This document shows, in pieces, positions 1 through 10,900 of a DNA stretch of 64,000 nucleotides; within the stretch, counting starts at the first letter, position 1, and each line of letters begins with the position of its first letter. The translations under genes were made by a program, and so were the position numbers. Source of the DNA: Toxorhynchites rutilus septentrionalis (Eukaryota; Arthropoda; Insecta; Diptera; Culicidae); the NCBI RefSeq assembly GCF_029784135.1, contig NC_073745.1, positions 81,617,910-81,681,909 on the forward strand, given 5' to 3'. The notes below the pieces were generated by a model, which was not told the origin of the DNA, did no database searches, and was given only the letters and a program-made list of their open reading frames with translations.

Positions 1-1039
1 TCTAATGAGGTTTCTTCTATTTGATTTATTTCGAGAGGTGAAATAATCGGGTGGTTGAAGTGCATTTCTAGATTTTCGAATAGCCTGTCCTGAATAATTA
101 CAGAGCAATTTTGAAATATGATAAGGTAGTTGCCTTTGAGTTCTTTTCGGTTTATACCACAAGTACTGCTCATCACAACGTTTTCTAGCGTAGCTTTGAC
201 TACTAATGTTCCATAAGTCAGAAGTTTATATTCTGTTGTGGGTGGTGTTTCTTTGAAGGGGCATTTCCCACTTCGTCCTCGAACTAAAGGTGCAACACAC
301 AAGTCGTTGGTAATATTCAACAATTGTTTTCGTTTATAAATATGGATTTTGGCTATTTGTTCAAACTCTGCTAAGACTGCCATTGTTTCGTTGGAATGCA
401 CTAGAACTGTTTGGTGATCAATATTGACGGTTTTATTTAAGATTGGGAGTTCTTCGATAATCATTCTTTCGTAAATTATGGGTGATACCCTTGGGATGTC
501 GATGCTAATGATGAGATGGCGTCCATGGTAAAGCACAGTTATCGAGAGGTAGTCAATGTTTGTATACGATTTTTGAATTCTTGGTTCATTACAATCTGTT
601 TATTATTTTGTTCCATTAGTTTGTTTTCAGATCTTTTAATAGCATCTATGTTTGAATTAATGTGTCGTAAATCTTCAGCGTCTAAATTGCCTGTAACAAA
701 TTTTAAAACACTGCCTAATGTTTCGATTGATCTTTTGTTTCTTTGAATGTTTGGGAGAAGGGCTTTGTATGTATTATTAATTTCCTTAAACTTGATATAA
801 ATAAGCCTAGAAAAATCACCTGTTGAACTATTAACCTTCAGTATTAAATTTTCCAGTATTTCAATTGTGACTCCTAATTCTTGCAAATCTACTGTGTGAA
901 GTAGTCTATTGTATCCTTCTTGAATTCTGCCCTCTCTTAAAGTTAGCGCTCCAGGATTATTTGTGATATCGTGTAATTGGATAAATTTATTGTGGGAAAA
1001 GGGAAGGAACAGTAGGATAATGATTAATGAAACGTCCAT
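1..1039 (-). pseudogene. env: Errantivirus-type env (baculovirus F-like envelope), frameshifted and cut by the window edge
   Basis: The open part, 1039 down to 539, encodes 166 residues. It begins with a hydrophobic signal-like stretch and carries a furin-type RNKR site at about residues 100-103. After it comes a segment resembling the fusion-peptide region of insect F-type envelope proteins, which mediate membrane fusion in errantiviruses. The frame stops at 539-541. The sequence from 538 to 1 probably continues the same protein in another frame, so the gene is broken, and its membrane anchor would lie outside the window. It follows pol on the same strand, the usual gag-pol-env order. The family assignment rests on the cleavage site, position and overall resemblance. 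A decayed endogenous copy is the likely status. Confidence 0.7.
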
Positions 1040-1147
1040 CCTGAAAATAGAAAAAGATATTAGTTCATATTCTTTTAATATTCTCTTTATGAATTTCCCG
1101 TCCAGACCTATCGAGAATTACTCTTCCTTTGTCCTCAATAGCTTTGG

Positions 1148-2947
1148 TCAGGTGATATTTTTCTTTAGTCCTTGAATATTTTTCTTTAGTCCTTGAATCA
1201 GTTTATAAACTGTTTTATTTTCTTCTATGGGAGGTTGTATTTCTCTACCTTTATTGTGGTAGGTTAGATTTTTATTTTGCGTTCTTTCATTCGCCAAAAT
1301 AACCTCATCATAGAATTTGTTCTTTTCTTCTAGCATTAAATCAATGTCGAGAGGCCGTTCGTGTCCATCTTTCAAACCGTAAAATATTTCTCTAGGTTTC
1401 AATCTTGTAGCTGAATGTATTGTATTGTTGTAAAGAGTACAAGCTATTAGGAAAATTTCTTTATTGTTTAGATTTGTGTATTGAGGTTTAATGCATCGAA
1501 AGATTTCAGCTATGGTTGAGTGAAACCTTTCGACCAGTCCGTTGCTTTCACTATGATTCGCGGGCACGAAATGCATCTGGACATTCAAATTACTAGCTAA
1601 TCCTCTAATTTCTGCGGAACGTAAAGCCGATTCATTATCACTTACTATCAATCCAGGTGTACCATATGTGGAGAATAATTTGAGCAAGGCTTTCCTTATA
1701 TCTGTAATTGTTCTTGATTTTATAGGAATTAATGTTCCAATCCTGGAAAATTTGTCAATTGCTGATAAGAATATAAAGGGTTGACTCAAAAAAATGTCAA
1801 TATGCACTATTTCAAAGGGTTTTTTAGTGTGTGGTGTAGAACCAAGATGAATTTTATATGGATGTCTATCATATTTATTGACATTGCATACTTCACAAAC
1901 TTTAATGAATTGTTGAATTTTGAATTTCATTTTTGGAAAGAAATAACGTTTCGAAATTTGTGTTTTATTTTCCCAAACACCTCTGTGAGCTGATTCGTGT
2001 GTTTGTTCAATCACTAGATTTTGTTCTTCCGGCGTTTTTAAATCGATTAAAAATTTTTGGGTATTAACTATTTTGAATGATTTGCATCTGCTGAAATAAT
2101 TTTTATATACTATCTGTATACTGTTTATCAAATTTTCTGGACAAAGTATGCAATTAACGCGCCTTAGATCCATGTAATCTTTGAATATCCTAATTAGTAT
2201 TGGGACTCCAAAACCAACCTTAGTTATTGTTCTTCGGAATACTTTTGGAAAAATTTGTTCATATTTGTCAGGTTCATCTGGACCAATTTTGAGAACAATC
2301 TGGTTACTAAATGTGTTCAGTGGTAGTTCTGTACATTTGATAAATTCAGAGTCGTCCGTATCAGCTGAGTGCATGCTTATGTCATCAGAGGAATCATTTT
2401 CGTTTACATTCAATTCGTTTCGTATTCGAGAAAGACTGTCAGCAACAGTGTTCTGTTTTCCTGGTCGATACTTAATTTCGTAATCAAATTCACTTAAAGA
2501 GAGACGCCAATGAACTAATCTGTTGTTGGTGTCCTTTAAATTCAAACCATAAGTAAGGGGTTTATGATCGGTGTACAAAATGAATTTGCGTCCATAAAGA
2601 TATGGCCGGAAATATTTACACGCCCATACCACTGCTAGAAGCTCCTTTTCAATTGTGGAGTACTTTTCTTCAGACTTATTCAATGTTCTGGAAGCAAAGG
2701 CTACTGGTTTATCGCTTCCAATAGGACCTTGCGATAAAACGGCTCCAATGGCGAAATTAGAAGCGTCTGTTGTCAATATGAATGGTTTTGAAAAATCAGG
2801 ATATTGTAAAATATCACTTCCAGAGAGAATTGTTTTACATTTCTCAAAAGTAGTAACAAATTCTTTTGAGTGTGTAATCGATTCTCCTTTTCTTAAAGCA
2901 TTTGTGAGGGGTTTTGCTATTTTAGCGAAATCTCGAATAAATTTTCT
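1148..2947 (-). pseudogene. pol: Ty3/gypsy pol, RNase H and integrase portion
   Basis: The frame is open from just after the stop at 2948-2950 down to 1148; the first methionine at 2776 is not a natural start. It begins with the end of the RT connection, then RNase H (TTDAS, ELLAVVWA, YTDHKPL), then integrase with an HHCC zinc-binding segment (H-x-H near QTHESAHRG, then CEVC). The integrase catalytic triad is IVHID, VSDNE and GLVERF, with 35 residues between the second D and the E, the classic DD35E spacing of retroviral-type integrases. It is in the same frame as the RT ORF upstream, so a single nonsense codon separates them. A 12-base repeat gives a duplicated GLKKNI at the C-terminus. Confidence 0.88.
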
Positions 2948-3856
2948 TTAGTAACCTAGTATACCTAGGAAACCTCGAAGTTCCTTTTCATTTTTTGGGA
3001 TAGGCCATTTCCGAATGATATTAATTTTATCCGGATTTGGTTTAACTCCATCGGACGTTACAATATGGCCCAAGAAAGCAACTTCCTTATGAAGGAACTC
3101 ACTCTTGTCCAATTGTATTTTCAAATTATGTCTCTGAAGAGTTGCAAATATTTTCGCCAAATTGTCAAGATGCTCTGTGAGGCTAGTTGAAAAAACGATG
3201 ATGTCATCCATGTATACGAGGCAGATGACACCAATATGTTCCCTTAGCACGTTGTCCATTACGCGCTGTAACGTGGAAGGTGCATTTTTCAACCCGAACG
3301 GCATTCTCAAAAACTCATAGTGCCCGTTTTCGACACTAAATGCAGTTTTAGGAATATCCTTTTTCTCTACTTCGACTTGATGAAAGCCGGAAGCAAGATC
3401 TAAAGTTGAGAAATACATACAACGTCCCAACTTGTCGAGAACATCTGTGATATTGGGTATCGGATAACGGTCATCAACCGTTTTTTCATTCACCTTTCTG
3501 TAATCTATTACTAGGCGCCACTTTTTGTGTCCGGAAGCATCCATTTTTTTCGGGACTATCCACACAGGTGACGTCCACGGACTACTGGAATGTTGGATGA
3601 TGCCCTGCTCAAGCATTTTGCAAATCTGTCGCTGTACCTCTTCCCTATGACAAAATGGGTAACGGTATGATTTAGAATGTATAGGCAAATCATCCTTTGT
3701 TTTTATTTCATGCTTAATGGCACTAGTAAAAGTAAGATTCTCGCCTTCAATGAAAAATACATCCTCATTTTTATGAATTAATTTTAAAAGTTTGTTTCGC
3801 TCCTCATCATTTAAGTGCGAAACTCTAAGTTGCTCAAAAAGGGATTTTTTCATGAC
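2948..3856 (-). pseudogene. pol: Ty3/gypsy pol, reverse transcriptase portion ending in a nonsense codon
   Basis: The frame reads from about 4342 into 2948; the portion left of the duplicated block holds the RT proper. Recognisable RT blocks are KWRLVIDYRKVNEKT, FSTLDLASGFHQ, FLRMPFGLKNAPST and the catalytic YMDD at about 3205-3216. These are followed by FLGHIVTSDGVKPNP and a C-terminal ELRGFLGILGY. A TAA at 2948-2950 replaces the residue after GILGY, where related elements continue with a tyrosine or phenylalanine and RKFIRDFAK. Here the same frame continues with exactly RKFIRDFAK after the stop. The element is therefore inactivated by a point nonsense as well as by the 470-bp duplication upstream. 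Confidence 0.88.
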
Positions 3857-4326
3857 TTCGCCTGATGGACATGCACTTCTGTGCCCTGTTTCAAAATTGT
3901 TGATCTCTGGTGTCAAAAATGTTTTGTCTAGATTAATCGAACATGGCTCGTTTGAATAATTTGTAATCACAACACGAGCGTTTTTGTCTGATATACTGTA
4001 TAATCCGGAATGAATTACTGCTTGTGGTTGAATGAAATAATCACTTTCGAGAAAAAAGTCTCCGTTTTCGGTATCTATTGTGAGATTAATTATTTTAGTT
4101 TCATTTGAATTTAGATGGACCTTCTTGATATCTGGATATTTTCGAAACATTTTAATTTTTCCATCGGGAAATTGTAGTTCGTTAGTTTCGGTCAGAATAT
4201 TTGCTTTTACATTTTTCAAGGTTTCATATCCAATTAGTCCATCGAAAAATGAATGGAACCGAAATACGAAAAATGTTTGTTTTTCTATTCCCTTAATTTG
4301 TGGGAAAGGATTAAGTTTGGCATATC
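3857..4326 (-). repeat. Copy 1 of a 470-bp tandem duplication inside pol
   Basis: The block from 3857 to 4326 is repeated directly at 4327-4796. The long stretches I compared by eye are identical. It covers the region between protease and reverse transcriptase. Because 470 is not a multiple of three, the duplication shifts the pol frame. Confidence 0.95.
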
Positions 4327-4983
4327 TTCGCCTGATGGACATGCACTTCTGTGCCCTGTTTCAAAATTGTTGATCTCTGGTGTCAAAAATGTTTTGTCTA
4401 GATTAATCGAACATGGCTCGTTTGAATAATTTGTAATCACAACACGAGCGTTTTTGTCTGATATACTGTATAATCCGGAATGAATTACTGCTTGTGGTTG
4501 AATGAAATAATCACTTTCGAGAAAAAAGTCTCCGTTTTCGGTATCTATTGTGAGATTAATTATTTTAGTTTCATTTGAATTTAGATGGACCTTCTTGATA
4601 TCTGGATATTTTCGAAACATTTTAATTTTTCCATCGGGAAATTGTAGTTCGTTAGTTTCGGTCAGAATATTTGCTTTTACATTTTTCAAGGTTTCATATC
4701 CAATTAGTCCATCGAAAAATGAATGGAACCGAAATACGAAAAATGTTTGTTTTTCTATTCCCTTAATTTGTGGGAAAGGATTAAGTTTGGCATATCGATT
4801 TATTTTGTGCGTACCGCTTACATTTCGGATGCGCATTGGTGCTGTGATTTTGCATTTGTCAATATTAACGTACTTGGGATCGATGTAATTTTTATTGGCT
4901 CCCGTATCGATAAGGAACCGTAGGGGACCTTTTGTTGTTTCAAGTACGATATATGGGATGAAATTATTTATGTTGGTGCCCAT
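4285..4983 (-). pseudogene. pol: Ty3/gypsy pol, aspartic protease and linker, truncated by the duplication
   Basis: This 232-codon frame begins MGTNINNF and carries a retroviral-type aspartic protease active site, FLIDTGA, at about residues 22-28. That protease would cleave the Gag-Pol polyprotein. Its start overlaps the end of gag (4968) by 16 nt in a different frame, which is the usual gag-pol arrangement requiring a frameshift. After the protease it continues into the PR-RT linker. At the junction of the two 470-bp copies the frame ends with an aberrant tail, so it is not linked to RT in this copy. Confidence 0.85.
4327..4796 (-). repeat. Copy 2 of the 470-bp tandem duplication inside pol
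   Basis: Same sequence as 3857-4326, offset by exactly 470. At the inner junction the text changes from ...GGCATATC to TTCGCC..., while the outer end continues ...GGCATATC into GATTT.... The protease-bearing frame reads through this copy and then stops about 14 residues after the junction. Confidence 0.95.
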
Positions 4984-5921
4984 GAATATTCGACCGTCTG
5001 AAAATTCAAATCATCAGTTTCGTTATCGTCTTGTTGTTCAGCTATCGGCTCGTTCGTCATTTCTGCAGTATCATCAGTTTGATTTTGTTGTGACCCTGGC
5101 ATATTTTCTTCTTCTGTATGTTCGTAATAATATTGCTGCTGATCATATTCATGATCATTGAACTCGAGTGGATAATTTTTATTTTCAGCGTTTTCTTCTG
5201 GAATTTGGTAATTCGGCCTGTTTATATAATTTACTCGCCGCGATCTTATCGATGGATCAACTTCCATAGGTATTGGCCTTGGTTGTGGTATATGTCTTGG
5301 AGCAAATGCATTTTTGTTTACAAATTGATTTTGGGGAAATTGAAGTGTGTTCTGGGGTTTTTGAATGTTAAATGGATTGGGTTTGTATTGGAAATTTTGC
5401 TGCTGTGGTCGCGGTGTGTATTGTTGGAAGGGGTTATGGTTTTGTCTCGGGGGAAATTGTGGGAACGGTTTTCTGTATTGGATTGGATATGAAGGGAAAG
5501 ATTTTGCATTATGGTTTGGTGGATATTGTGAATTAGGTTTCGAGGGAATTGGTGGAGGTTGAGGTTTAGGAGTATATTTCCCAAAATGATAATTCTTTTC
5601 TTCTAAGCATAGCCGTAAAGCTTCTTTCATATTTCGGGGAGCTTGCGCACGTATAATTGGACCTAATGGATCTTTCAAGCCTGACAAAAAGACTTTCAAA
5701 CCCATTTGTTGGTAAAATAAATTTTTGGCAGTTTTTACTTGCACGTTCAGTTCGTTTATATTCAGCAAATTTACTAACAATGATACAATGTGAGATATTT
5801 TCCCATAAAAATCCTCAACTGATCCAATTTGACTGATTCCAAAGAGATCTCTAGTAAGAGAAATTTCATCTCTTCAGTCGCTGTAATGAGTAATTAAATT
5901 CGATTTAATTTCTCTCCATTC
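4968..5921 (-). pseudogene. gag: Errantivirus gag, C-terminal part (separated from its N-terminus by LINE-A)
   Basis: The reading frame comes in from the LINE-A insertion site near 5921, meets a TGA at 5874-5876, then stays open to 4968. It ends in a low-complexity tail rich in P, Q, N and F and then an acidic/Q-rich segment. No CCHC zinc knuckle is visible, as is usual for errantivirus Gag. The residues GTNLEWREIKS at the insertion edge continue ELYGTNL of the N-terminal part at 11,962 and above; the shared GTNL is the target duplication. Gag is the structural capsid protein. The in-frame stop suggests the gene had begun to decay, either before or after the LINE inserted. Confidence 0.82.
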
Positions 5922-5933
5922 TAAATTTGTGCC
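5922..5933 (+). repeat. Target-site duplication, left of LINE-A
   Basis: TAAATTTGTGCC, repeated at 11,950-11,961 after the poly(A) tail. Twelve identical bases (11 if the first T is assigned to the tail) define the insertion of LINE-A into gag. Confidence 0.92.
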
Positions 5934-6347
5934 ATTCAGCTCGCGCAGTCCGAAGACATCGGTCGCAAATTTGTTCGCGTCTATCATATAGTGGAGATTA
6001 TACCGTTATCAGTGGCTGGTGAAGTTATTTCGCCCTAACGGGGTTCTCTTTATTGCGCGAGTGAGAAGAGCAGCAATCACAACCAGCGTGAGGAAGAAGT
6101 TCTCCACCGCGGGCGCGGTGCGTGTGCCGTATCATCGCTGTGTGTGCTTTATCATCGTCATCGATTCCATCATCGTGTGGTGGTGCGATTTACCGTTGCA
6201 GCTGTACCGAGCGATTGCCACGCGGTTCGATTGGGACACCGTTTCATTTCATTCGCATTGGTGTGCGATTTAGGTATAATATATATATATATATTAGGTT
6301 TAGGAAGATAGAAGAATTCAAAATTATTTTATTTCATATCTGCCGTA
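5934..6347 (+). promoter_or_regulatory. LINE-A 5' UTR, presumed internal promoter
   Basis: 414 bp between the target duplication and the ORF1 start. It is GC-richer than its surroundings (with CpG-containing stretches) and ends in an (AT)n run near 6,280-6,296. LINEs of this type transcribe themselves from an internal promoter at the 5' end. I see no TATA box at the expected position, and the small ORFs in this stretch look incidental. Confidence 0.55.
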
Positions 6348-7907
6348 ATGGCAGAAGGTCAAGTTGAAATGGAGATTGAAACTACTGTTTCCTCCTCACT
6401 AGCTACAACGGGGGCTGGGAAGTCGCTCAAACGCGTTCCCCCCTCAGAAGATGTCTCTTCAGAGAAAGAGTTAATTAACCTCAACAAGCCCCCCTCAAGA
6501 AAATTGGCAAACTTTTCCTCTTCGCCCCCTCCATCTCCCGCTTCCGTTCAACTCCCGAACTTGCCTCCCAGTCCTACTGATCCCACTCCCGCTCAACAAT
6601 CGACCTCGTCCTCCCCCTCAGTTGTTTCCTCTCCTCGTGTCAAGGTCTATCCAGACGATGCACCTGGAGCTGGTCCATGGGTTGTTTTTTTCCGGCCCAA
6701 ACCTAAAGGAAAATCTATTAATGTCATTCAGGTTTCGAAAGATCTGGCAAGATTTTATTCCTCCGTGGTCGAAATCTCTAAGGTTAGGCCGAACAAACTG
6801 CGTGTTGTCGTGAGTGATCGGAAACACGCAAATGCAATTGTGATCGACGAGAGGTTCACCCTAGAGTATCGTGTCTACGTGCCCTCCCATGACGTAGAAA
6901 TCTCGGGGGTGGTAACTGAAACGGGTCTGACGTGCCAATTGATAAAAGAAGGAGTTGGTAAATTCAAAAGACTCCCTTTGGTGGGCGTTAAAATTTTGGA
7001 CAGTCGCCAACTAGGTAAAGTATCCCAAGAAGAGGGAAAAACGAAATTCACGCCGTCAGACTCGTTTCGAGTAACTTTTGCTGGTTCGGCCCTCCCTGAC
7101 TACGTCATGGTGGACAAATTGAGACTGCCTGTGCGACTCTTCGTGCCAAAGCCCATGACTTGCAACAAATGCAAGTCAGTTGGTCACACTTCAGATTATT
7201 GTGCCAACAAGGAGCGCTGTGCAACTTGCGGAGAGCAACATGTGGGGGAATCCTGCAGTGCGACTGAGCATAAGTGTCCATATTGCGGGGGATCCCCACA
7301 CGTGCTCTCAGCTTGTGAAACTTACAAGAGTCGCTGGGAGAAACAGAAGCGCTCTTTGAAGGAACGCTCAAAACGCACTTTTGCGGATATTTTAAAGGGC
7401 GCTTCTCCACTTGCCCAACAACAATCAATCAACACTCAAAATGTCTTCGCCACGTTGCCCGTTGACGAAATGGAAGCGGACACAGCTAACGGGGGCACAC
7501 CGTTCATTTTCCAAGGGAATCCCCGGCGCAAAAATGTGACCACTCCCAAAGTTCAAGGACAAGCCCCACCGGTTATACCCCCTGTTAGCATGTCTAAAAA
7601 ATCGAGTGCAGCGGACAAGCAAAATCAGGTTCCTCCTGGTTTCCGCGGGAATAATTCACCTTCGAATGGCCCAGCACTCGAGGGGACATCAAAAACCCCA
7701 ACTGTCCCTGTTTTTCCGTCTAGTTCAACTTCCCAATCGGGATTTATAAAGTTGACTGACCTTATGGATCAAATCTTCACGTGTTTTAACGTTTCCGACT
7801 CCATCAGAACCATTGTCATCTCAATGCTTCCAGTGTTAAAGACAATTTTGCAGCAATTGATGCAAACATGGCCCCTTCTTGCAATGATTATCTCTCTTGA
7901 TGTCTAA
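6348..7907 (+). CDS. LINE-A ORF1: zinc-knuckle nucleic-acid-binding protein
   Basis: 519 residues starting MAEGQVEMEIE. The first 100 residues are rich in serine and proline and look disordered. Residues ~108-255 look like the RRM/PRE_C2HC-type region that precedes the knuckles in I-type ORF1 proteins. Three CCHC-like zinc knuckles follow at about residues 272-285 (CNKCKSVGHTSDYC), 291-303 (CATCGEQHVGESC, one residue short) and 310-323 (CPYCGGSPHVLSAC). The rest is another disordered tail ending in a hydrophobic stretch. The protein is expected to coat element RNA and act as a nucleic-acid chaperone in the ribonucleoprotein. Its stop overlaps the ORF2 start by 8 nt (ATGTCTAA). Confidence 0.92.
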   Translation: MAEGQVEMEIETTVSSSLATTGAGKSLKRVPPSEDVSSEKELINLNKPPSRKLANFSSSPPPSPASVQLPNLPPSPTDPTPAQQSTSSSPSVVSSPRVKVYPDDAPGAGPWVVFFRPKPKGKSINVIQVSKDLARFYSSVVEISKVRPNKLRVVVSDRKHANAIVIDERFTLEYRVYVPSHDVEISGVVTETGLTCQLIKEGVGKFKRLPLVGVKILDSRQLGKVSQEEGKTKFTPSDSFRVTFAGSALPDYVMVDKLRLPVRLFVPKPMTCNKCKSVGHTSDYCANKERCATCGEQHVGESCSATEHKCPYCGGSPHVLSACETYKSRWEKQKRSLKERSKRTFADILKGASPLAQQQSINTQNVFATLPVDEMEADTANGGTPFIFQGNPRRKNVTTPKVQGQAPPVIPPVSMSKKSSAADKQNQVPPGFRGNNSPSNGPALEGTSKTPTVPVFPSSSTSQSGFIKLTDLMDQIFTCFNVSDSIRTIVISMLPVLKTILQQLMQTWPLLAMIISLDV

Positions 7908-10900
7908 TTTAAATAGAGAGGTCGGAGATATCACTGTTTTACAGTGGAATTGTCGTAGTCTTATCCCTAAATTGGATACTTTCAAATTTCTAATTCATAA
8001 ATTCAATTGTGATGTTTTTGCTCTGTCCGAAACCTGGCTCTCTTCTCAAAATGATCTCTCTTTCCACGATTTTAATATAATACGTTTGGACCGCGATGAC
8101 AGATACGGAGGGGTACTATTGGGGATTAATAAGTGCCACCCATTTTTTAGAATTGAACTTCCACCTATTGGAGGGATCGAAGTTGTTGCTTGTCATGCAA
8201 ACATCAGAGGCAAAGACCTCTGTATTGTCAGTTTGTATTGGCCTCCGAGAGCTGCGGTTAGCCGCAAGCAACTTGTTGACATGTGCTCACTCCTTCCTGA
8301 GCCACGATTGATCTTGGGAGACTTCAACTCTCACGGAACTGCCTGGGGGGAACAGTACGACGACAATCGTTCATCGTTGATATATGACCTTTGTAACAGC
8401 TTCAATATGACCGTTTTGAATACTGGGGAAACAACACGTGTACCTAAACCTCCTGCTAACCCAAGTGCTCTTGACCTCTCGCTTTGCTCGAATTCACTAT
8501 CGTTAGATTGCAAGTGGAATGTAATCCAGGACCCCAACGGTAGTGATCACTTGCCAATCAAAATTTCCATCACCATTGGGTCGAATTCTTCTGAATCTAT
8601 AAACATGGCATATGACCTCACAAGACACATTGACTGGAAAAAATATGCGGACGCGATTGCTCTAGCCATCAATTCCAGAGATGGTTTGCCTCCATTGGAG
8701 GAGTATAACTTCATTTCTCGTTTGATATATGACAGCGCGGTTCGCGCTCAAACGAAACCCATCCCAGGCTCCACTATTCGTCGAAGGCCTCCCAATCCAT
8801 GGTGGGATAGCCAATGTTCCAAGCTTTATCAGGATAAATCGAACGCATTTAAAGCTTTTCGAAAACGTGGAACCATTGAGAATTTTCAAACGTATTTGGA
8901 CCTTGAAAATCAATTTAAAAACTTGATCAAAGGGAAAAAGCGTGCTTATTGGCGAACTTTCGTGGGAGGTTTGTCACGAGAAACGTCAATGAAAAAATTA
9001 TGGAAAGTGGCTCGAAACATGAGAAATCGCTCTTCATCGAATGAAAGCGAAGAATATTCACATCGATGGATTTTTAAATTTGCACGGAAAGTTTGTCCCG
9101 ATTCCGTTCCTGTGCAAAAAATTGTTCGAGATATACCACAAGATAGGTGCGATCTTGATTCCGAGTTTTCGATGGTAGAATTCTCTCTTGCTCTCCTTTC
9201 TTGTAACAATTCGGCTCCAGGAACAGATAGAATTAAGTTCAACTTGCTGAAAAACCTCCCTGATGTGGCGAAACATCGCTTGTTGAATTTATTCAATCAG
9301 TTTCTGGAGCATAATGTTGTTCCAGATGATTGGAGACAAGTGCGAATTATAGCTATTCAAAAACCCGGAAAACCCGCGTCCGACTTCAATTCGTACCGCC
9401 CAATAGCAATGCTGTCTTGTATACGGAAATTGTTGGAGAAAATGATCTTGTTTCGCCTTGATCGTTGGGTTGAAACGAATGGCTTACTCTCAGATACACA
9501 ATATGGGTTCCGCAGGGGCAAGGGGACGAATGATTGTCTTGCGTTGCTTTCTTCAGAAATTCAAATGGCTTACGCCGAAAAAAAACAAATGGCTTCAGTA
9601 TTCTTGGACATAAAGGGGGCATTTGATTCTGTTTCAATAGAGGTTTTGTCAGACAAATTACACTCTCGGGGTCTACCGCCTCTATTGAATAATATGTTAT
9701 ATAACTTGCTTTGTGAGAAACATTTGAATTTTTCTCATGGAGATTCGGCAGTAAGTCGGGTCTCTTACATGGGCCTCCCTCAGGGCTCATGTTTAAGCCC
9801 CCTTTTGTACAACTTCTATGTAAGCGACATTGACAATTGCCTTACACAAAATTGCAGCTTAAGACAACTTGCAGATGATGGAGTAGTGTCTGTCGTAGGA
9901 TCAAAAGAATCCGACCTGCAAGAACCCTTACAAGATACATTGAACAATTTTTCAACCTGGGCCATTGGGCTAGGGATCGAATTCTCCACGGAGAAAACAG
10001 AGATGGTGGTTTTTTCTAGGAAGCATAGACCAGCAAAACCAAAGCTTCAACTTTTGGGTAAACCAATCACTCATGCTATGTCATTCAAGTATCTTGGGGT
10101 CTGGTTCGACTCCAAATGTACTTGGGGGGCCCATATTAGGTATCTGAGTAAAAAATGCCAACAAAGAATAAACTTTCTCCGTACAATTACCGGCACCTGG
10201 TGGGGAGCCCATCCAGAAGATCTTATAATGTTGTATCGAACAACTATTCTCTCAGTGATGGAGTATGGCAGTTTCTGTTTTCAATCAGCTGCCAAAACAC
10301 ACCTCATTAAACTCGAGCGAATTCAGTATCTTTGCCTCCGTATCGCGTTGGGATGTATGCCCTCAACGCATACCATGAGTCTCGAGGTTTTGGCAGGCCT
10401 ACTCCCACTAAAAGATCGCTTCAATTTATTATCTCTTCGGTTCTTCATCCGGTGTAAGGTCATGAACCCATTGGTGATCGGAAATTTTGAGCAGCTGATC
10501 GGGCTAAATTTTCATTCTGGATTCATGACTTCATATCATGAATTCATCTCCATGCAGGTTGATCCTTCTTCGTATATTCCCAACCGTGTTTGTTTTCCTG
10601 ACTACATCAATTCCTCTGTACATTTTGATCTGTTCATGAAGGAGAAAATCCATGGAATTCCAGATTATCATCGATCGGGGATCGTTCCTACGATCTTCAA
10701 TGCAAAATATGGGCGTATCAATTGTGATAATATGTACTTTACTGATGGGTCCTCTATGAATGAGTCCACAGGATTTGGAGTGTTCAACGAATTTTTTAGC
10801 ACCTCCCACAGTCTTCAGAATCCTTGCTCAGTGTATATTGCTGAATTGGCAGCGATACATTGGGCGCTGGACAGCGTCGCCTCACGACCTGTTGAACACT

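Noticed and set aside
6019..6367. Open frames in the LINE-A 5' UTR
   Set aside because: Short, overlapping, not conserved in LINE-B, and they lie in the expected untranslated leader.
7897..7899. TTG as the start of LINE-A ORF2
   Set aside because: A perfectly placed ATG follows at 7900, and LINE-B has ATG at the same point.
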